Shown in pieces: positions 32,693-42,421 of a stretch of DNA of 64,000 nt (within the stretch, counting starts at the first letter, position 1; every line of letters starts with the position of its first letter). This stretch comes from Trinickia terrae (GTDB lineage: Bacteria > Pseudomonadota > Gammaproteobacteria > Burkholderiales > Burkholderiaceae): the NCBI RefSeq assembly GCF_005144415.1, contig NZ_SWJE01000008.1:186001-250000 (forward strand), read 5' to 3'. A program made the translations under genes and the position numbers. Below the pieces are notes generated by a model. The model searched no databases and was not told the DNA's origin. It saw only the letters and a list, made by a program, of their open reading frames with translations.

Positions 32693-34168
32693 ATGACGAT
32701 ACTGAAGCACACGATTTGCATTGCGCTCGCGGGCGCCCTCGGGCTGATGGCCGGCTGCACCACGGTAGGCCACGACTTTGTCGCGCCGCAGGGTGCGACC
32801 GCTCCGGCCTATCGTTATGCGGCGCAGAGCGGCGCGCCGTCGGCGGCGCGTCTGCCCGCAAACTGGTGGACGGTGTTCGGCGACGGCACGCTCGATGGCC
32901 TGGAGCAGCGTGCGCAGCAGGACAGCCCGAGCCTGAAGGCCAGCGCCATGCGCCTGGTTCAGGCGAAGGCGCAACTCGGCAATGCGAAAGCATCCCAGCT
33001 GCCTTCGCTCGACTTCGGCGCTTCCGCGGAGCGGCTGCGCGATTCGCGCACCACCCCGGTCGCGCAGGCGCTGGACGGCACCTTGATCAGCGGCAACCAG
33101 ATCACACTGGGTCTGTCGATGTCGTACGAAGTCGATATCTGGGGGCGCGTGCGGCGTCTCGTCGAATCGGCCGATGCGCAACTGCAGGCCGCCGGATTGG
33201 ACCACGACGAGGTCGCCCTGCTGCTTTCCACGCAGATTGCGAGCACGTACTGGCAACTGCGCGGCACGCTGGTCGAGGTGGCCATCCTGCGCGATGCCGT
33301 GGCGACTCGGCAGGAGTCGCGGAAATTGGTCGATGCCCGTTTCGAGCACGGCTTCACGAACGAGCTCGACGTGTCGCGCGCGACTGTCGAATTGGCCAAT
33401 GCGCAGGCCGATTTGCGCGATATGGAGCGTCGGCGCAATCTGCTCGAAAACCGTCTGGCGACCTTGATCGGCGCCTCCCCGTCTCAGCCGTTGATCGCGG
33501 AACAGGCCGGTCCGCTGCCGGAGCCGCCATCGCTGCCGGTCGGCTTGCCCGCCCAGCTGTTGTCGCAGCGCCCCGATCTGGCGCGCAGCGTGGCCTTGCT
33601 TCGCTCGGCGAACGCGCAGGTGGGGGTGGCCGAAGCGGCCTTTTATCCATCGGTGCAACTGACGGGAAATTTCGGCTACGCCTCCACGACGTTGGCCCAC
33701 TTGGTCGAAGGCAATTCGCGCCAATTCGAAATCGGGCCGCTCGCGCTGTCGTTGCCGATCTTCGACGGCGGACGCAATCGCGCCAATCTCGCCTTCTCCA
33801 AGGCGCGCTACGACGAGGCGCTGGCCGATTACCAGCAAGAACTGCTGACCGCGCTGCGGGAAGTCGAGGACGCGTTGTCCGACAGCGAGCAGCGTCAGCT
33901 GCAGGCCAAGGCGCAGGCGCCCGCGCAGCAGGCGGCGGCCCGCGCCTACCAGGTGGCCCTGGCCCGCTATCAAAAGGGGCTGTCGAGCTATCTGGACGTC
34001 ACGGATGCCCAGCGCAGCGCGCTGGCGGAGGACCTTGCCGCGTCGCAGATCCATACGCAGCGTCTGCTGGCCAGCGTCGCCGTGGTGCGGGCTTTCGGCG
34101 GAGGCTGGCAGTCCGAGCCGGCGGGTACGGGCACGGCCGCGAGCGTTCAGCCCTTGGCCATGCGTTGA
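32693..34168 (+). CDS. NodT-family outer-membrane efflux lipoprotein
   Basis: A 491-residue protein with a lipoprotein signal (ICIALAGALGLMAGC, Cys about residue 20). Two TolC-type repeats follow, with typical NWWTVFGDGTLDGLEQRA, SYEVDIWGRVRR and SLPIFDGGRNRANL segments. It forms the outer-membrane channel of the tripartite pump with the two genes upstream. ATG at 32693 follows an in-frame GTG at 32690. The overall length is normal for the family. Confidence 0.92.
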   Translation: MTILKHTICIALAGALGLMAGCTTVGHDFVAPQGATAPAYRYAAQSGAPSAARLPANWWTVFGDGTLDGLEQRAQQDSPSLKASAMRLVQAKAQLGNAKASQLPSLDFGASAERLRDSRTTPVAQALDGTLISGNQITLGLSMSYEVDIWGRVRRLVESADAQLQAAGLDHDEVALLLSTQIASTYWQLRGTLVEVAILRDAVATRQESRKLVDARFEHGFTNELDVSRATVELANAQADLRDMERRRNLLENRLATLIGASPSQPLIAEQAGPLPEPPSLPVGLPAQLLSQRPDLARSVALLRSANAQVGVAEAAFYPSVQLTGNFGYASTTLAHLVEGNSRQFEIGPLALSLPIFDGGRNRANLAFSKARYDEALADYQQELLTALREVEDALSDSEQRQLQAKAQAPAQQAAARAYQVALARYQKGLSSYLDVTDAQRSALAEDLAASQIHTQRLLASVAVVRAFGGGWQSEPAGTGTAASVQPLAMR

Positions 34169-34246
34169 TCGGAATCCGCTTTTGATGCCCTGGTGTGATC
34201 AGGCTCGGCTCGTCGATCGGATCGGCAAGCCGGGCAACGTGCCCAC

Positions 34247-34660
34247 ATGAAAAAACAGCGACTGACACGCGAGCAGAGCAGGGAGCAGACGCATCGACGT
34301 CTGCTCGACGCCGGGAAAGAGATTTTCGTGAAGAAGGGATTCGTCGGTGCGAGCATCGAAAGCATCGCGGAAGCGGCGGGTTATACACGCGGCGCGTTCT
34401 ATTCGAATTTCTCCAGTAAATCGGAGCTGTTTCTCGAGTTGCTCAGGCGCGACCACGAAGCGATACAGGCCGGCTTGACGAGCGCCTTCGAAGGCGAGGC
34501 GTCCACGGAAATGACGGCGCATGAACTGTTGTTTCGCAATGGGCCGAGCCGGGAAAGCGAGAATTCCCTGCTGTGGATCGAGGCACGCTTGCTCGCGGCG
34601 CGCGATGCCCGCTTCCGCGAATGCTTCAACGCATTCCTGCGCGAACGTTCGAGAAGCTGA
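34247..34660 (+). CDS. TetR/AcrR-type regulator, C-terminally truncated
   Basis: A 137-residue protein with a normal TetR DNA-binding domain (LLDAGKEIFVKKGFVGASIE, AGYTRGAFYSNFSSKSELF). The ligand domain stops early, after FNAFLRERSRS. Typical members are 190-210 residues. The stop is followed within 29 bases by the end of the convergent histidine kinase gene, so the missing part was probably lost at the island/chromosome junction. It may still bind DNA or be non-functional. A frameshift continuation in another phase was looked for and not found. Confidence 0.7.
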   Translation: MKKQRLTREQSREQTHRRLLDAGKEIFVKKGFVGASIESIAEAAGYTRGAFYSNFSSKSELFLELLRRDHEAIQAGLTSAFEGEASTEMTAHELLFRNGPSRESENSLLWIEARLLAARDARFRECFNAFLRERSRS

Positions 34661-34688
34661 CGGTGTGCATCGGGTTTCTTCGGCGCGA

Positions 34689-36095
34689 TCAGCGATTGCC
34701 GCCGTCCTGTACCCGCGGAAACGCCAGCGTCACGGCAAACCCTCCCGCGCGAGGGAACGCAAAACCGACGCGCCCGCCGTGCGCCTTCATGACCTCCTGC
34801 ACGATCGCGAGCCCCAGGCCCGAGCCCGTGCGGCGTTCCGTGCCGTCCGCGCCGAGCCGCTGGAACGGACGCAGCGCCGCCTCCCAGTGCTCGCGCGGAA
34901 TGCCGGGACCGTTGTCGGTCACGGTCAGCGTCACGGCGTCGTCCGACGTCGCGACGCTGACGCCGATCTCGTCCGCCTTGCCGTGCAGCAGCGCGTTATG
35001 CAGCACGTTCGAGAGCGCTTCCTGCAGGCTGATCGGATCGCCGGCGATTGAGGCCTGCGGCGCATCGCTTTCGAAGGCCACTTGCACGTCGCGTTCGCCG
35101 GCGAGCGGGATGGTGCGGCCGAGCACTTCCTTGGCGAGGCCGACGAGCTCCACCGGCTGCAGCGGGACGGCTTCGGTGCGATGGGTCACCATCGCGTGGT
35201 TCAGCAACTGCCCGGTGAGCCGGCCGACGTCCGAGCACGTCGCGCGCAGCGCATCGAGACGCGCCGCATAGCGCGCGGGATCGGTCTCGCCGTTGAGCAG
35301 CTCGATCTGCGCGTCGAGCCGGGCGAGCGGCGTGCGCATCTGGTGTGCGGCGTCGGCGATGAAGCGCTGCATCGCCGTCATCCGCTCCGCGAGGCGGCGC
35401 AGCAGGCCGTTGATCGCGCCGATGATCGCGTCGATCTCGCTCGGCGTGCCGGCCGCGACGGGCCGCAGGTCGGCGGGGTCGCGCGCGGCGATGATCGTCT
35501 CGATCTGCGCGAGCGGGCGCAGGCCGTGCCGGATCGCGAGGCCGCTCGCGCCGATCGCGAGCACGCTCATCAGCAGGATCAGCGTCCATACCTTGAAGCT
35601 CATGTCGTTCGTCAACTGCTGCCGGGCGTGCGTCGTCTGCGCGACCGTCACCACGGCCCAGCCCGGCGTGCGCTCCTCCGGCATATAGCGCGCGATGGTC
35701 GCCATCCGGATGCGCTGCCGCTGATAGGCGCCGTTGGCGAACTCGGGCCCTTGCCGTCCGGCGGCGGCGCTCGCGGGGCTCTGAAGGTCTCCGGAGCCCG
35801 CCACCACGACGCCGCGCGAATCGACCACCTTGTAGTAGACGAGGTCGTAGCTCGACAGCGTCGAGAGCGCGGCCACCGGCGGATTGAGCGCGAGCACGCC
35901 GCCCTGCACGTAGAGGTTCTCCGCCACCTGGATGGCCGCGCCGGCGAGAAGCTGGTCGTAGGCGCGCTCGGAGGCGACGCCCGCGTAGTAGCGCGCGATC
36001 ACCGCGAGCGCCGCCGCGCCCGACGCCACGACCAGCGCGATGAACAGCAGCGTGCGGCCGAACAGCGTCTTCGGAAACCAGTCAGAGCGTCGCAA
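34689..36095 (-). CDS. Sensor histidine kinase, TctE-like
   Basis: A 468-residue membrane kinase with two hydrophobic segments (about 12-34 and 167-190) bracketing a periplasmic domain. A HAMP-like linker, the phospho-acceptor His in ADAAHQMRTPLARLDAQ, the N-box LSNVLHNALLHG and the G-boxes DNGPGIP and GSGLGLAIV follow. The layout matches TctE/QseC-type kinases, which sense carboxylates. It overlaps its response regulator by 14 bases, with the regulator first. It should respond to the ligand of the divergent substrate-binding protein. Confidence 0.9.
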   Translation of the reverse strand: MRRSDWFPKTLFGRTLLFIALVVASGAAALAVIARYYAGVASERAYDQLLAGAAIQVAENLYVQGGVLALNPPVAALSTLSSYDLVYYKVVDSRGVVVAGSGDLQSPASAAAGRQGPEFANGAYQRQRIRMATIARYMPEERTPGWAVVTVAQTTHARQQLTNDMSFKVWTLILLMSVLAIGASGLAIRHGLRPLAQIETIIAARDPADLRPVAAGTPSEIDAIIGAINGLLRRLAERMTAMQRFIADAAHQMRTPLARLDAQIELLNGETDPARYAARLDALRATCSDVGRLTGQLLNHAMVTHRTEAVPLQPVELVGLAKEVLGRTIPLAGERDVQVAFESDAPQASIAGDPISLQEALSNVLHNALLHGKADEIGVSVATSDDAVTLTVTDNGPGIPREHWEAALRPFQRLGADGTERRTGSGLGLAIVQEVMKAHGGRVGFAFPRAGGFAVTLAFPRVQDGGNR

Positions 36096-36747
36096 TCTGA
36101 TACCCCATGCCGCGCGCGGTGCGAATCTCGACCGAGCTGCCCTGCAGCTTCTTGCGCACGCGCGTCACGTATTGCTCGACTGCGTTCGCGGTCGGCTCGT
36201 TGCCGAAGCTGAAGAGCTGGTTCAGCAGTTCCTCTTTCGAGAAGATGCGCTGCGGACGGCTCGCGAGGATTTCCAGCAGCGCGAACTCCTGGCGCGAGAG
36301 CGACAGCGGCTTGCCGTCGAGTTCGGCGAGCCGGCTGCTGCGGTCGATCGCGAGACCGCCGAGCTTGACGAGGTCGTTGGCGTGGCCGCTGTTGCGCCTC
36401 AGCAGCGCTTGCACGCGCGCCTCGAGCTCGCGGTAGTCGAACGGCTTGACGAGATAGTCGTCCGCGCCGAGCCCGAGGCCGCTCACGCGGTCGTCGATGG
36501 CCGAGCGCGCGGTGACGAGCAGCACCGGCGTCGTGCAGCCTGCGGCGCGCAGGTTGCGCAGGATCGCGAAGCCGTCCATCGCGGGCAGCATCACGTCGAG
36601 CACGACGAGATCGAAGCGTTCGACGCCAAGCAGGCTGTTCGCCGTCGCGCCGTCCGCTTCCAGGTCCACGGCGTGCCCGAGCCGCGCGAGGCGGCTTGCA
36701 ATCGCCGCGCCGATTTCGGTGTCGTCCTCTACAACCAGAATGCGCAT
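36082..36747 (-). CDS. OmpR-type response regulator, TctD-like
   Basis: A 221-residue protein with a receiver domain (acidic pocket VVEDD, phospho-acceptor Asp in LVVLDVMLP, conserved Lys in LVKPF). A winged-helix OmpR-type output domain follows (LSRQEFALLEILASRP, AVEQYVTRVRKKL). It pairs with the overlapping kinase. The divergent gene for a substrate-binding protein starts 142 bases away, so the spacer is the likely target. Confidence 0.92.
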   Translation of the reverse strand: MRILVVEDDTEIGAAIASRLARLGHAVDLEADGATANSLLGVERFDLVVLDVMLPAMDGFAILRNLRAAGCTTPVLLVTARSAIDDRVSGLGLGADDYLVKPFDYRELEARVQALLRRNSGHANDLVKLGGLAIDRSSRLAELDGKPLSLSRQEFALLEILASRPQRIFSKEELLNQLFSFGNEPTANAVEQYVTRVRKKLQGSSVEIRTARGMGYQIATL

Positions 36748-36889
36748 GATGCCGTTCCTGCCGATCTGTTCATCAGTTCGATTGCGGGTTTTCCCGGGGA
36801 GTCGATGTCAGCATTTTCTCAGACTCGCTCGATAACCTTGCGAAGCATGGACCATGCGGCGACGCATTAATAGCACAGGAGACCACGAC

Positions 36890-37933
36890 ATGCAGCAGGG
36901 GGAGGGCGGCGGACGCCATCGCGCGAAGCCTTCGCCGCGGCGCCGCGCGCTCATGGCGGCGGGCCTCGGTGCGGCGTTCGCGCCTGCTCTCGTGCGCTCG
37001 TCGAATCCGCGGACGGTGCGGATCTCGAAGGGCTACGGCCTGCTGTATTTGCCGCTGCTCGTGATGGAGAAGGAGCGGCTCTTCGAGCGGCATGCCGCCC
37101 GGCAGGGGCTGCGCGGCGTGAGCGTCGAGTGGGTGCTGCTCGATGGGGGCAATTCGGTCGACGATGCCGTGATGGCCGGCACGCTCGACTTCGCCGCCGC
37201 CGGCGCGCCCGGCTTCATCGAGCTGTGGGCGCGGGCGCGCGGCATTCCGAACGTCGAGGTGATCGGCATCAGCGGCCTGTCGACGACGTCGCTCTCGCTC
37301 AACACGAACCGGCCGCAGATTGCGTCGCTTGACGACTTCACCCCGTCCGACCGGATCGCGGTGCCGGGCATCCGCACCTCGCTGTCGGCGGTGGTCTTGC
37401 AGATGGTCGCGAGCAAGCTGCTCGGGCCGCAGCATTTCGCGCGCTTGGACTCGATCACCGTCAACCTGCCGCATCCGCAGGCGATGCAGGCGCTGATCCG
37501 GCGCGAGAGCGGCGTCACCGCGCACTTCACGTCGCCGCCGTTCTCGACGCTCGAGTTGCGGCAGCCGGGCATCCATCGGGTCGTCGATTCGATCGACGTC
37601 CTCGGTCCGCTGACGCTCGACGTCGTGTTCGCGCCGAAGCGGCGGGTCGACGCCGAGCCCGCGCTCGCGACGGCATTCATCGGCGCGCTGGACGAAGCCA
37701 ACCGCCTGATTGCCCACGACCGGCAAGCTGCGGCGGCGATCTATGTCGCCTCGTCGAGCGTCGGCGTATCGCGCGACGACGTGATGCAAGTGCTCGCCGC
37801 GCCGGAAACGCGCTTCTCGGTGTGGCCCGAACTGCTGATGGACTACGTCGAATTTCTTTACATGGTCGGCACGATCAAGGCGAAGCCGCGCACCTGGAAC
37901 GAGATGTTCGTGGCCATGCTCGGCAAACCGTAG
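36890..37933 (+). CDS. Periplasmic substrate-binding protein, NMT1/SsuA-like
   Basis: A 347-residue protein with a twin-arginine-like N-terminus (PRRRALMAAGLGAAFAPALV) and a type 2 periplasmic-binding fold resembling NMT1/TauA/SsuA proteins (TVRISKGYGLLYLPLLVMEK, DDAVMAGTLDFAAAGAPGFIE). ATG at 36890 has CAGGAGA seven bases upstream, better than the ATG at 36854. No ABC permease or ATPase genes follow. It may feed the kinase at 34689 or a distant transporter. The ligand is unknown. Confidence 0.8.
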   Translation: MQQGEGGGRHRAKPSPRRRALMAAGLGAAFAPALVRSSNPRTVRISKGYGLLYLPLLVMEKERLFERHAARQGLRGVSVEWVLLDGGNSVDDAVMAGTLDFAAAGAPGFIELWARARGIPNVEVIGISGLSTTSLSLNTNRPQIASLDDFTPSDRIAVPGIRTSLSAVVLQMVASKLLGPQHFARLDSITVNLPHPQAMQALIRRESGVTAHFTSPPFSTLELRQPGIHRVVDSIDVLGPLTLDVVFAPKRRVDAEPALATAFIGALDEANRLIAHDRQAAAAIYVASSSVGVSRDDVMQVLAAPETRFSVWPELLMDYVEFLYMVGTIKAKPRTWNEMFVAMLGKP

Positions 37934-37960
37934 ACGACCGAAACCCCGGAGGAGTCTGTA

Positions 37961-39271
37961 GTGAACACCGCATCAACCCCTGAAACCCAATCCGCGGAAG
38001 AGCGGCACGTCATGTCGAAGATGGCGCGCCGCCTGCTGCCGATCCTCGTCGTGATGTTCCTGATCTCCTTCATCGACCGGCAGAACGTCGGGTTCGCGAA
38101 GCTGCAGATGGTGCATAGCCTGCATATGACCGAGGCCGCGTTCGGCCTCGCATCTTCGCTGTTCTTCATCGGCTATCTGCTGTTCGAAGTGCCGAGCACG
38201 CTCGCGCTGCATCGCTTCGGCGCGCGCGTGTGGCTCGCGCGCATCATGCTCACGTGGGGCGCGATCACGGTGCTGATGGGCTTCACGACCTCGATGCCGG
38301 TGTTCTGCGGCCTGCGCTTCGCGCTGGGCGTCGCCGAGGCCGGCTTCTATCCCGGCGTCATCTATTACCTGACGCTGTGGTTTCCGCAAAGCTATCGCGC
38401 GCGCGTGCTCGGCATCTTCACGCTCGGCAGCGCGCTCGCCAACATGCTCGGCTCGCTCGTCGGCGGCTGGCTGCTGAGCCTGAACGGCGTCTGGGGCCTC
38501 GCGGGCTGGCAGTGGGTGTTCATTGCGACGGGCATCCCCGCCGTGCTGGTCGCCGTCACGGTGTTCAAGCTGCTGCCGGCGTCGTACCAGGAGGCGCGCT
38601 TTTTGGGCGAGCGCGAGAAAGCGGTCGTCGCGGCCGCGCTCGAGCGCGAGAAGCCCGCGCACGCCGAGCACGCGCAGCCCTGGAAGGCGCTGCTCGATCC
38701 GCGCGTGATGCTGTTCGCCGCGACCTACATGCTGATGTCGACGTCGCTCTACGGCGTGACCTATTGGCTGCCGACGCTCGTCAAGTCGTTCGGCGTATCG
38801 AGCAGCACGAACGGCATGCTGAGCATGCTGCCCTGGGCGCTGTCGGTGTTGCTGCTGCTGTACCTGCCGGCGAAGCTGCGCCGCGCGAAGAGCATCCTGC
38901 GGGCGATCGCGATCGTCGCCGCGCTCGGTGCGCTGGGCTTCCTGCTGAGCCTTGTCCTGCCCTCGACGCCGCTGCGCTTCGTCGCGCTCGTGCTCGGCGG
39001 CGCGTGCATTCCGCTGCTGTATCCGTGCTTCTGGTCGATGCCGCCGCGCTACTTCACCGGTGCGCGCGCGGCGGCGAGCGTCGCGGCGATCAATTCGATC
39101 GGCAATCTCGGGGGCTTCTTCGGCCAGAACCTGATGCCGTTCGCCGGGAAGGTCACGGGAACCGCGTTCGGGCCCATGATCGTGCCGATCGTGTGTCTCG
39201 CGGTGCTCGCGCTGGGCGCCCTTGCCGCGTGGGCCCGTTCGGAACGCGCGATAGCGGCCGTGACGGCTTGA
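37961..39271 (+). CDS. MFS transporter, anion:cation symporter (ACS) family
   Basis: A 436-residue, twelve-segment MFS protein. It has the ACS motifs [10 protein letters not shown] and [24 protein letters not shown], close to tartrate/phthalate/glucarate-type carriers. The GTG start has a strong GGAGGAG site nine bases upstream. It follows the binding-protein gene by 27 bases and probably imports the organic acid sensed by the divergent two-component system. The substrate is inferred only at class level. Confidence 0.89.
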   Translation: MNTASTPETQSAEERHVMSKMARRLLPILVVMFLISFIDRQNVGFAKLQMVHSLHMTEAAFGLASSLFFIGYLLFEVPSTLALHRFGARVWLARIMLTWGAITVLMGFTTSMPVFCGLRFALGVAEAGFYPGVIYYLTLWFPQSYRARVLGIFTLGSALANMLGSLVGGWLLSLNGVWGLAGWQWVFIATGIPAVLVAVTVFKLLPASYQEARFLGEREKAVVAAALEREKPAHAEHAQPWKALLDPRVMLFAATYMLMSTSLYGVTYWLPTLVKSFGVSSSTNGMLSMLPWALSVLLLLYLPAKLRRAKSILRAIAIVAALGALGFLLSLVLPSTPLRFVALVLGGACIPLLYPCFWSMPPRYFTGARAAASVAAINSIGNLGGFFGQNLMPFAGKVTGTAFGPMIVPIVCLAVLALGALAAWARSERAIAAVTA

Positions 39272-39284
39272 GGGAGCTTCGACC

Positions 39285-40910
39285 ATGACGTTTCTGCGAA
39301 ACATGAGGGTCGGCACGCAACTGGCGGCGGGGTTCGCGTTGATCGGCTTGCTGTTGCTCGGGCTGGGCGTGGGCTCGCTGGTCGAAGTCCGCGGCGAGAA
39401 TGCGCACGTCTCGCAGTTGCGCGACAACTGGCTGGGCGGCATGCGAGCCAGTCTCGAGCTGAGGGACGCGCTGTCCAATCTTCGCTTGTCGGAGTATCGG
39501 CTCGCCGCGGCGTCATCGGTCGCCGATGCGCAAGCGGTCGACTCGCGCATGCCTCCGCGCATCGCAGCCTACGACCGCGCCAATGCCGACCTTCAAAGGT
39601 TCGTCTCCGAGCCTGAAGAGACCAGCGCGTATGGGGAAGTTCAAGCCTTGATGCCCCGCTACATGGAGCTCGATCAGCAGGTGCGGAGCCTGGCGACGCA
39701 GGGACACATGGATCAGGCGATGACGGTCCTGAAAGGCGGCTCCGGGCCCATTCGGGATGCCATCGACAAAGACATCCAGACGATCGCGAAATTCAACGAA
39801 AAGGGCGCGGCTCGGGAGGGCGCGGCGGCCGAGTCGGCGTATCGCGGCACGATCAGGTTGGTGATCGTATTGATCGTCGTGGCCGCGGCTTGCGCTGGCC
39901 TGTTGGCAACGCTGATTTCGCGATCGCTGATCAGGCAGCTCGGCGGCGAGCCGCGCGAAGCCGCCGAGATCGCCAATGCGGTCGCCAGTGGAAATTTGCG
40001 CGTTGCGGTGCCGCTCAGGCCGGGCGACGACAGCAGTCTGATGCATTCCCTCAGCGCCATGGAAGCGCAATTGATCGGGATGGTCCGGCATATACAGCGT
40101 TCGAGCGAGACCATCTCCGTCACCGCCGGCGAGATTGCCCAAGGCAACGCCGACCTCTCGCAGCGCACCGAGCAGCAGGCGGCTTCCCTCGAAGAAACCG
40201 CCTCGACCATGGAGCAGATCACGAGCACCGTCAGCCGGAATGCGGACAATGCAAAGCTCGCAAGCGGCCTGGCCGGCTCAGGCTCGGAGGTCGCGCAGCG
40301 CGGCGGCCGCGAGATCGGTCAGGTGGTTTCATCGATGCACCGCATCTCGGGCAACTCGACCCGGGTCACCGAGATCATCGGTGTGATAGAAGGCATCGCT
40401 TTCCAGACCAACATCCTTGCGCTGAATGCCGCGGTCGAAGCGGCACGCGCGGGAGAGCAGGGGAAGGGCTTCGCGGTTGTCGCGGGCGAAGTGCGCGCGC
40501 TCGCGCAGCGTTCCGCCGACGCGGCGAAAGAGATCAAGGAATTGATCACGGAATCGGTCAGCCAGATCGAGGCCGCGTCGGGACTGGTGGAAGACGCCGG
40601 GCGCACGATGACCGAGATCGTGACGTCGGCCGGAAGAACGACGAACATCATGAAGGAAATCGCTTCGGCCGCCGAAGAGCAAAGCACGGCCATTGCGCAG
40701 GTCAATATCGCCGTCACGCAGATGGATCAAGTCACGCAGCAAAACGCGGCATTGGTCGAGCAGGCTTCCGCGGCGGCTTTCTCGCTGGCCGAGCAAGCGG
40801 CTCAGTTGCGTGAGGCGGTGGCCGTCTTCAGTGTCGATGCGCGTGAATCTCCGCTGATCAGCCACGAGCGGTTGACTCATCCCTTCCCTCAAACCAGCCC
40901 AGTCGCGTAA
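39285..40910 (+). CDS. Methyl-accepting chemotaxis protein
   Basis: A 541-residue chemoreceptor. It has an N-terminal membrane segment, a four-helix-bundle-like periplasmic domain (about 35-185), a second membrane segment ([20 protein letters not shown]), a HAMP domain, and the conserved signalling tip [20 protein letters not shown]. It lies 13 bases after the ACS transporter, suggesting chemotaxis towards the same compound. Its last 22 bases overlap the convergent GntP gene. Confidence 0.93.
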   Translation: MTFLRNMRVGTQLAAGFALIGLLLLGLGVGSLVEVRGENAHVSQLRDNWLGGMRASLELRDALSNLRLSEYRLAAASSVADAQAVDSRMPPRIAAYDRANADLQRFVSEPEETSAYGEVQALMPRYMELDQQVRSLATQGHMDQAMTVLKGGSGPIRDAIDKDIQTIAKFNEKGAAREGAAAESAYRGTIRLVIVLIVVAAACAGLLATLISRSLIRQLGGEPREAAEIANAVASGNLRVAVPLRPGDDSSLMHSLSAMEAQLIGMVRHIQRSSETISVTAGEIAQGNADLSQRTEQQAASLEETASTMEQITSTVSRNADNAKLASGLAGSGSEVAQRGGREIGQVVSSMHRISGNSTRVTEIIGVIEGIAFQTNILALNAAVEAARAGEQGKGFAVVAGEVRALAQRSADAAKEIKELITESVSQIEAASGLVEDAGRTMTEIVTSAGRTTNIMKEIASAAEEQSTAIAQVNIAVTQMDQVTQQNAALVEQASAAAFSLAEQAAQLREAVAVFSVDARESPLISHERLTHPFPQTSPVA

Positions 40911-42292
40911 TAAACCGCGATCACGAAGAACACGGCCATCGTCTTGATGACCGTCACCGCGAAAATGTCGCGATACGACTCGCGGTGCGTGAGCCCGGTG
41001 ACGGCGAGAAGCGTGATGACAGCGCCGTTGTGCGGCAGCGTATCCATCCCGCCGCTCGCCATCGCCACCACGCGATGCAGCACGTCGAGCGGAATCTGCG
41101 CGGCTTGCGCACCCTTGATGAAGAGATCCGACATCGCCGCGAGCGCGATGCTCATGCCGCCCGAGGCCGAGCCGGTGATGCCCGCGAGCGAGCTGACCGA
41201 CACCGCGGCATTCACGAGCGGATTCGGAATGCTCTTGAGCGCGTCGCCGACCACGAGAAAGCCCGGCAACGCGGCGATCACGCCGCCGAAGCCATACTCC
41301 GACGCCGTATTCATCGCGGCCAGCAACGCGCCGGCGACCGCCGCCTTGGTGCCTGCCGCGAAGCGGTCCTGCACGCGCCCGAACGCCGTGACGACCACGA
41401 GCAGAATGCCGAGCAAGAGCGCCCCTTGCACGGCCCACACCGCAACCACCGATTTGATCGTCGCCGAAACGGGCGCGTGCACGCCGGGCAGCACGTCGGG
41501 CGTGACCGTATAGGTGCCCGTGCCGTACCAGGCCGGAATCCACTTCGTGAGCGCGAAGTTCGACACGCCGACGAGCACGAGCGGCGCGATCGCAAGCAGC
41601 GGATGCGGCAGCTCGGCCGCTTCCACGCGCTCGGGCTCGTTCACGAGCGACGTGCCGTAGCCCTCGCCCTTGGCGAGCGCGGCGCGGCGGCGCCAATCCA
41701 GATACGTGAGGCCGACCACGATGATGAACACCGAGCCGATCGTGCCGAGCCACGGCGCGGCCCATGCGGTCGTCTTGAAGAAGGTGGTCGGGATGATGTT
41801 CTGGATCTGCGGAGTGCCCGGCAGCGAATCCATCGTGAACGAGAACGCGCCGAGCGCGATGGCGCCCGGCATCAGCCGCTTCGGAATGTTGCTTTGCCGA
41901 TAGAGCTCGGCGGCGAACGGGTAGACCGCGAACACGACGACAAAGAGCGACACGCCGCCATAGGTGAGCAGCGCGCACACCGCGACGATCACCGCGTTCG
42001 CGCGCGAGCGCCCGATATAGCGGATCGCGGCGGCGACGATGGACTCGGAAAAGCCGGACAGCTCGATGACCTTGCCGAACACCGCGCCGAGCAGGAACAC
42101 CGGAAAATACAGCTTCACGAAGCCGACCATCTTCTCCATGAAGATGCCGGAGAACACGGGCGCGACGGCGGCGGGCTCGGTGAGCAGCACGGCTGCCAGT
42201 GCGGCGATCGGAGCGAACAGGATGACGCTGTAGCCGCGGTAGGCGGCGAACATCAGGAACGCGAGGGCGGCGAGGACGATGACAAAGGACAT
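40889..42292 (-). CDS. GntP-family gluconate/organic acid permease
   Basis: A 467-residue transporter with twelve or more membrane segments and GntP-like motifs ([38 protein letters not shown]). GntP members import gluconate, fructuronate or related sugar acids with protons. The start at 42292 ([12 protein letters not shown]) has a GGAG site upstream, and the longer frame to 42334 adds a non-hydrophobic leader that is not expected. It is a single-gene unit. Confidence 0.88.
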   Translation of the reverse strand: MSFVIVLAALAFLMFAAYRGYSVILFAPIAALAAVLLTEPAAVAPVFSGIFMEKMVGFVKLYFPVFLLGAVFGKVIELSGFSESIVAAAIRYIGRSRANAVIVAVCALLTYGGVSLFVVVFAVYPFAAELYRQSNIPKRLMPGAIALGAFSFTMDSLPGTPQIQNIIPTTFFKTTAWAAPWLGTIGSVFIIVVGLTYLDWRRRAALAKGEGYGTSLVNEPERVEAAELPHPLLAIAPLVLVGVSNFALTKWIPAWYGTGTYTVTPDVLPGVHAPVSATIKSVVAVWAVQGALLLGILLVVVTAFGRVQDRFAAGTKAAVAGALLAAMNTASEYGFGGVIAALPGFLVVGDALKSIPNPLVNAAVSVSSLAGITGSASGGMSIALAAMSDLFIKGAQAAQIPLDVLHRVVAMASGGMDTLPHNGAVITLLAVTGLTHRESYRDIFAVTVIKTMAVFFVIAVYYATGLV

Positions 42293-42421
42293 TGAGTCTC
42301 CTGTTTGTGAACAGCTATTGCCGGAGACCCGCATGCTACAAGCCTTTCAAGACACGTGCATTGATAAGACTGTGTCCGGGACGTCCAACACGTCCAGGAA
42401 AATTGAATCGCGAGGCCGCGG

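Noticed and set aside
31910-34054. 714-codon open frame on the minus strand
   Set aside because: It is a GC-rich shadow of the emrB-type and outer-membrane channel genes; its composition is not protein-like.
14723-34168. Polyyne (caryoynencin-type) cluster
   Set aside because: Desaturase-like genes are present, but no acyl carrier protein, fatty acyl-AMP ligase, thioesterase or P450 gene was found; the transaminase-reductase points to an amine instead.
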